Assembly (NCBI GenBank): GCA_031268145.1
Contig: JAIRXS010000016.1
Location: 1 to 44,098, forward strand
Length of the DNA stretch: 44,098 nt
From: Candidatus Endomicrobiellum siamense
GTDB lineage: Bacteria; Elusimicrobiota; Endomicrobiia; Endomicrobiales; Endomicrobiaceae
Direction of reading: 5' to 3'
Shown: positions 43,956 through 44,098 of the stretch, piece by piece
Layout: the number at the start of each line of letters is the position of its first letter
Position numbering within the stretch: the first letter of the stretch is position 1
Made by a program: the position numbers and the translations under genes
Notes under the pieces: generated by a model
The model's database searches: none
What the model was told of the DNA's origin: nothing
Seen by the model: only the letters and a program-made list of their open reading frames with translations

Positions 43956-44098
43956 ATGTCATATCCTTTTAATCTTTTCAAAGCTTTTAAGGTACACCTT
44001 TTTAGTCTTGTCTTGTCTTGTCTTGTCTTGTCTTGTCTTGTCTTGTCTTGTCTTGTCTTGTCTTGTCTTGTCTTGTCTTAACTCCTAATCCCCTTCTT
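43956..44098 (+). CDS. 5' end of a probable phase-variable surface protein gene (signal peptide with pentanucleotide repeat)
   Basis: A strong ribosome site (TAGGAGGT) lies six bases before ATG 43956. The reading frame gives MSYPFNLFKAFKVHLFS, then four copies of LVLSC and LVLS, ending at TAA 44079-44081. The basic start followed by a hydrophobic repeat is a signal-peptide plan. The repeated unit is five bases, so each gain or loss of a unit shifts the frame. With the 15 units present the frame closes right after the tract (OFF). Losing one or gaining two units would join it to the frame ACT CCT AAT CCC, which is open to the window end. The body of the protein lies outside the window, so its identity is unknown. 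Confidence 0.7.
44005..44079 (+). repeat. pentanucleotide microsatellite, GTCTT x15
   Basis: Fifteen perfect copies of GTCTT (75 bases) with no interruption, starting 49 bases after the ATG at 43956. Perfect repeats of this length are highly prone to slippage. The unit is not a multiple of three, so the tract works as a translational switch in the gene that holds it. Confidence 0.95.

Noticed and set aside
44005-44079. Tandem repeat as a possible CRISPR array or as an antisense (AAGAC)n coding tract
   Set aside because: There are no spacers and the unit is 5 bases, so it is not CRISPR. On the minus strand it is open but no ribosome site and start are seen, while the plus strand has both directly upstream.

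Overview
The window is a low-GC stretch of a Gram-negative (diderm) bacterial chromosome, with nearly all genes on the minus strand. It has a complete lipid A start-up set (lpxC, lpxD, two lpxA, lpxI, lpxB, lpxK), BamA and an OmpH-like chaperone, heptose biosynthesis and outer-membrane-type proteins. It also has at least two decayed genes (a relA/spoT homologue and a YgiQ-like radical SAM gene). AT-rich coding, gene decay and a retained LPS machinery fit a host-associated Elusimicrobia such as Candidatus Endomicrobium (termite-gut protist endosymbiont). That assignment is inference from gene content, not from a database match.

Layout. 1-1100: the 3' end of a barrel-like protein, a terminator, a phasin-like gene and a DUF4833 gene. 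1200-3100 (plus): M42 aminopeptidase and a YycJ/WalJ-type MBL hydrolase. 3100-9150 (minus): phosphate acetyltransferase, an acyl-CoA synthetase, a lipoprotein, a shortened FtsH-like protease and phosphoglycerate mutase. 9260-17290 (minus): tex, a CDF metal transporter, DUF3108, gmhB, lpxK, two glycosyltransferases and a PIG-L deacetylase. 17430 (plus): rpmB. 17660-19130: relA/spoT pseudogene. 19165-30033 (minus): an envelope cluster bamA-ompH-lpxD-lpxC-fabZ-lpxA-lpxA-lpxI-gnnB-gnnA-lpxB. 30110-34342 (minus): malic enzyme, two-subunit fumarase, coaX and an outer-membrane-like protein. 34450-39709: a glycosyltransferase, a YgiQ remnant, a LysM/M23 peptidase, and a sensor kinase plus response regulator. 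39726-43420 (minus): riboflavin operon ribD-ribE-ribBA-ribH under an FMN riboswitch. 43425-44098: a mostly non-coding stretch, then the first codons of a gene carrying a pentanucleotide repeat.

The genes work together mainly in the outer envelope. BamA and OmpH handle barrel proteins, and the lpx genes make lipid A. The gnnA/gnnB pair suggests a diamino-sugar lipid A with amide-linked chains. The lpxK/gmhB/glycosyltransferase block extends the core.

Two items look new. The first is a response regulator whose output domain reads as a NERD-type nuclease-related domain. It is translationally coupled to a multi-membrane-span sensor kinase, whose promoter overlaps that of a divergent cell-wall peptidase; both genes appear to be leaderless. 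The second, at the right edge, is a gene with 15 copies of GTCTT in its signal-peptide region. This is an arrangement like the Neisseria opa genes, and here the count puts the frame in an apparent OFF state.
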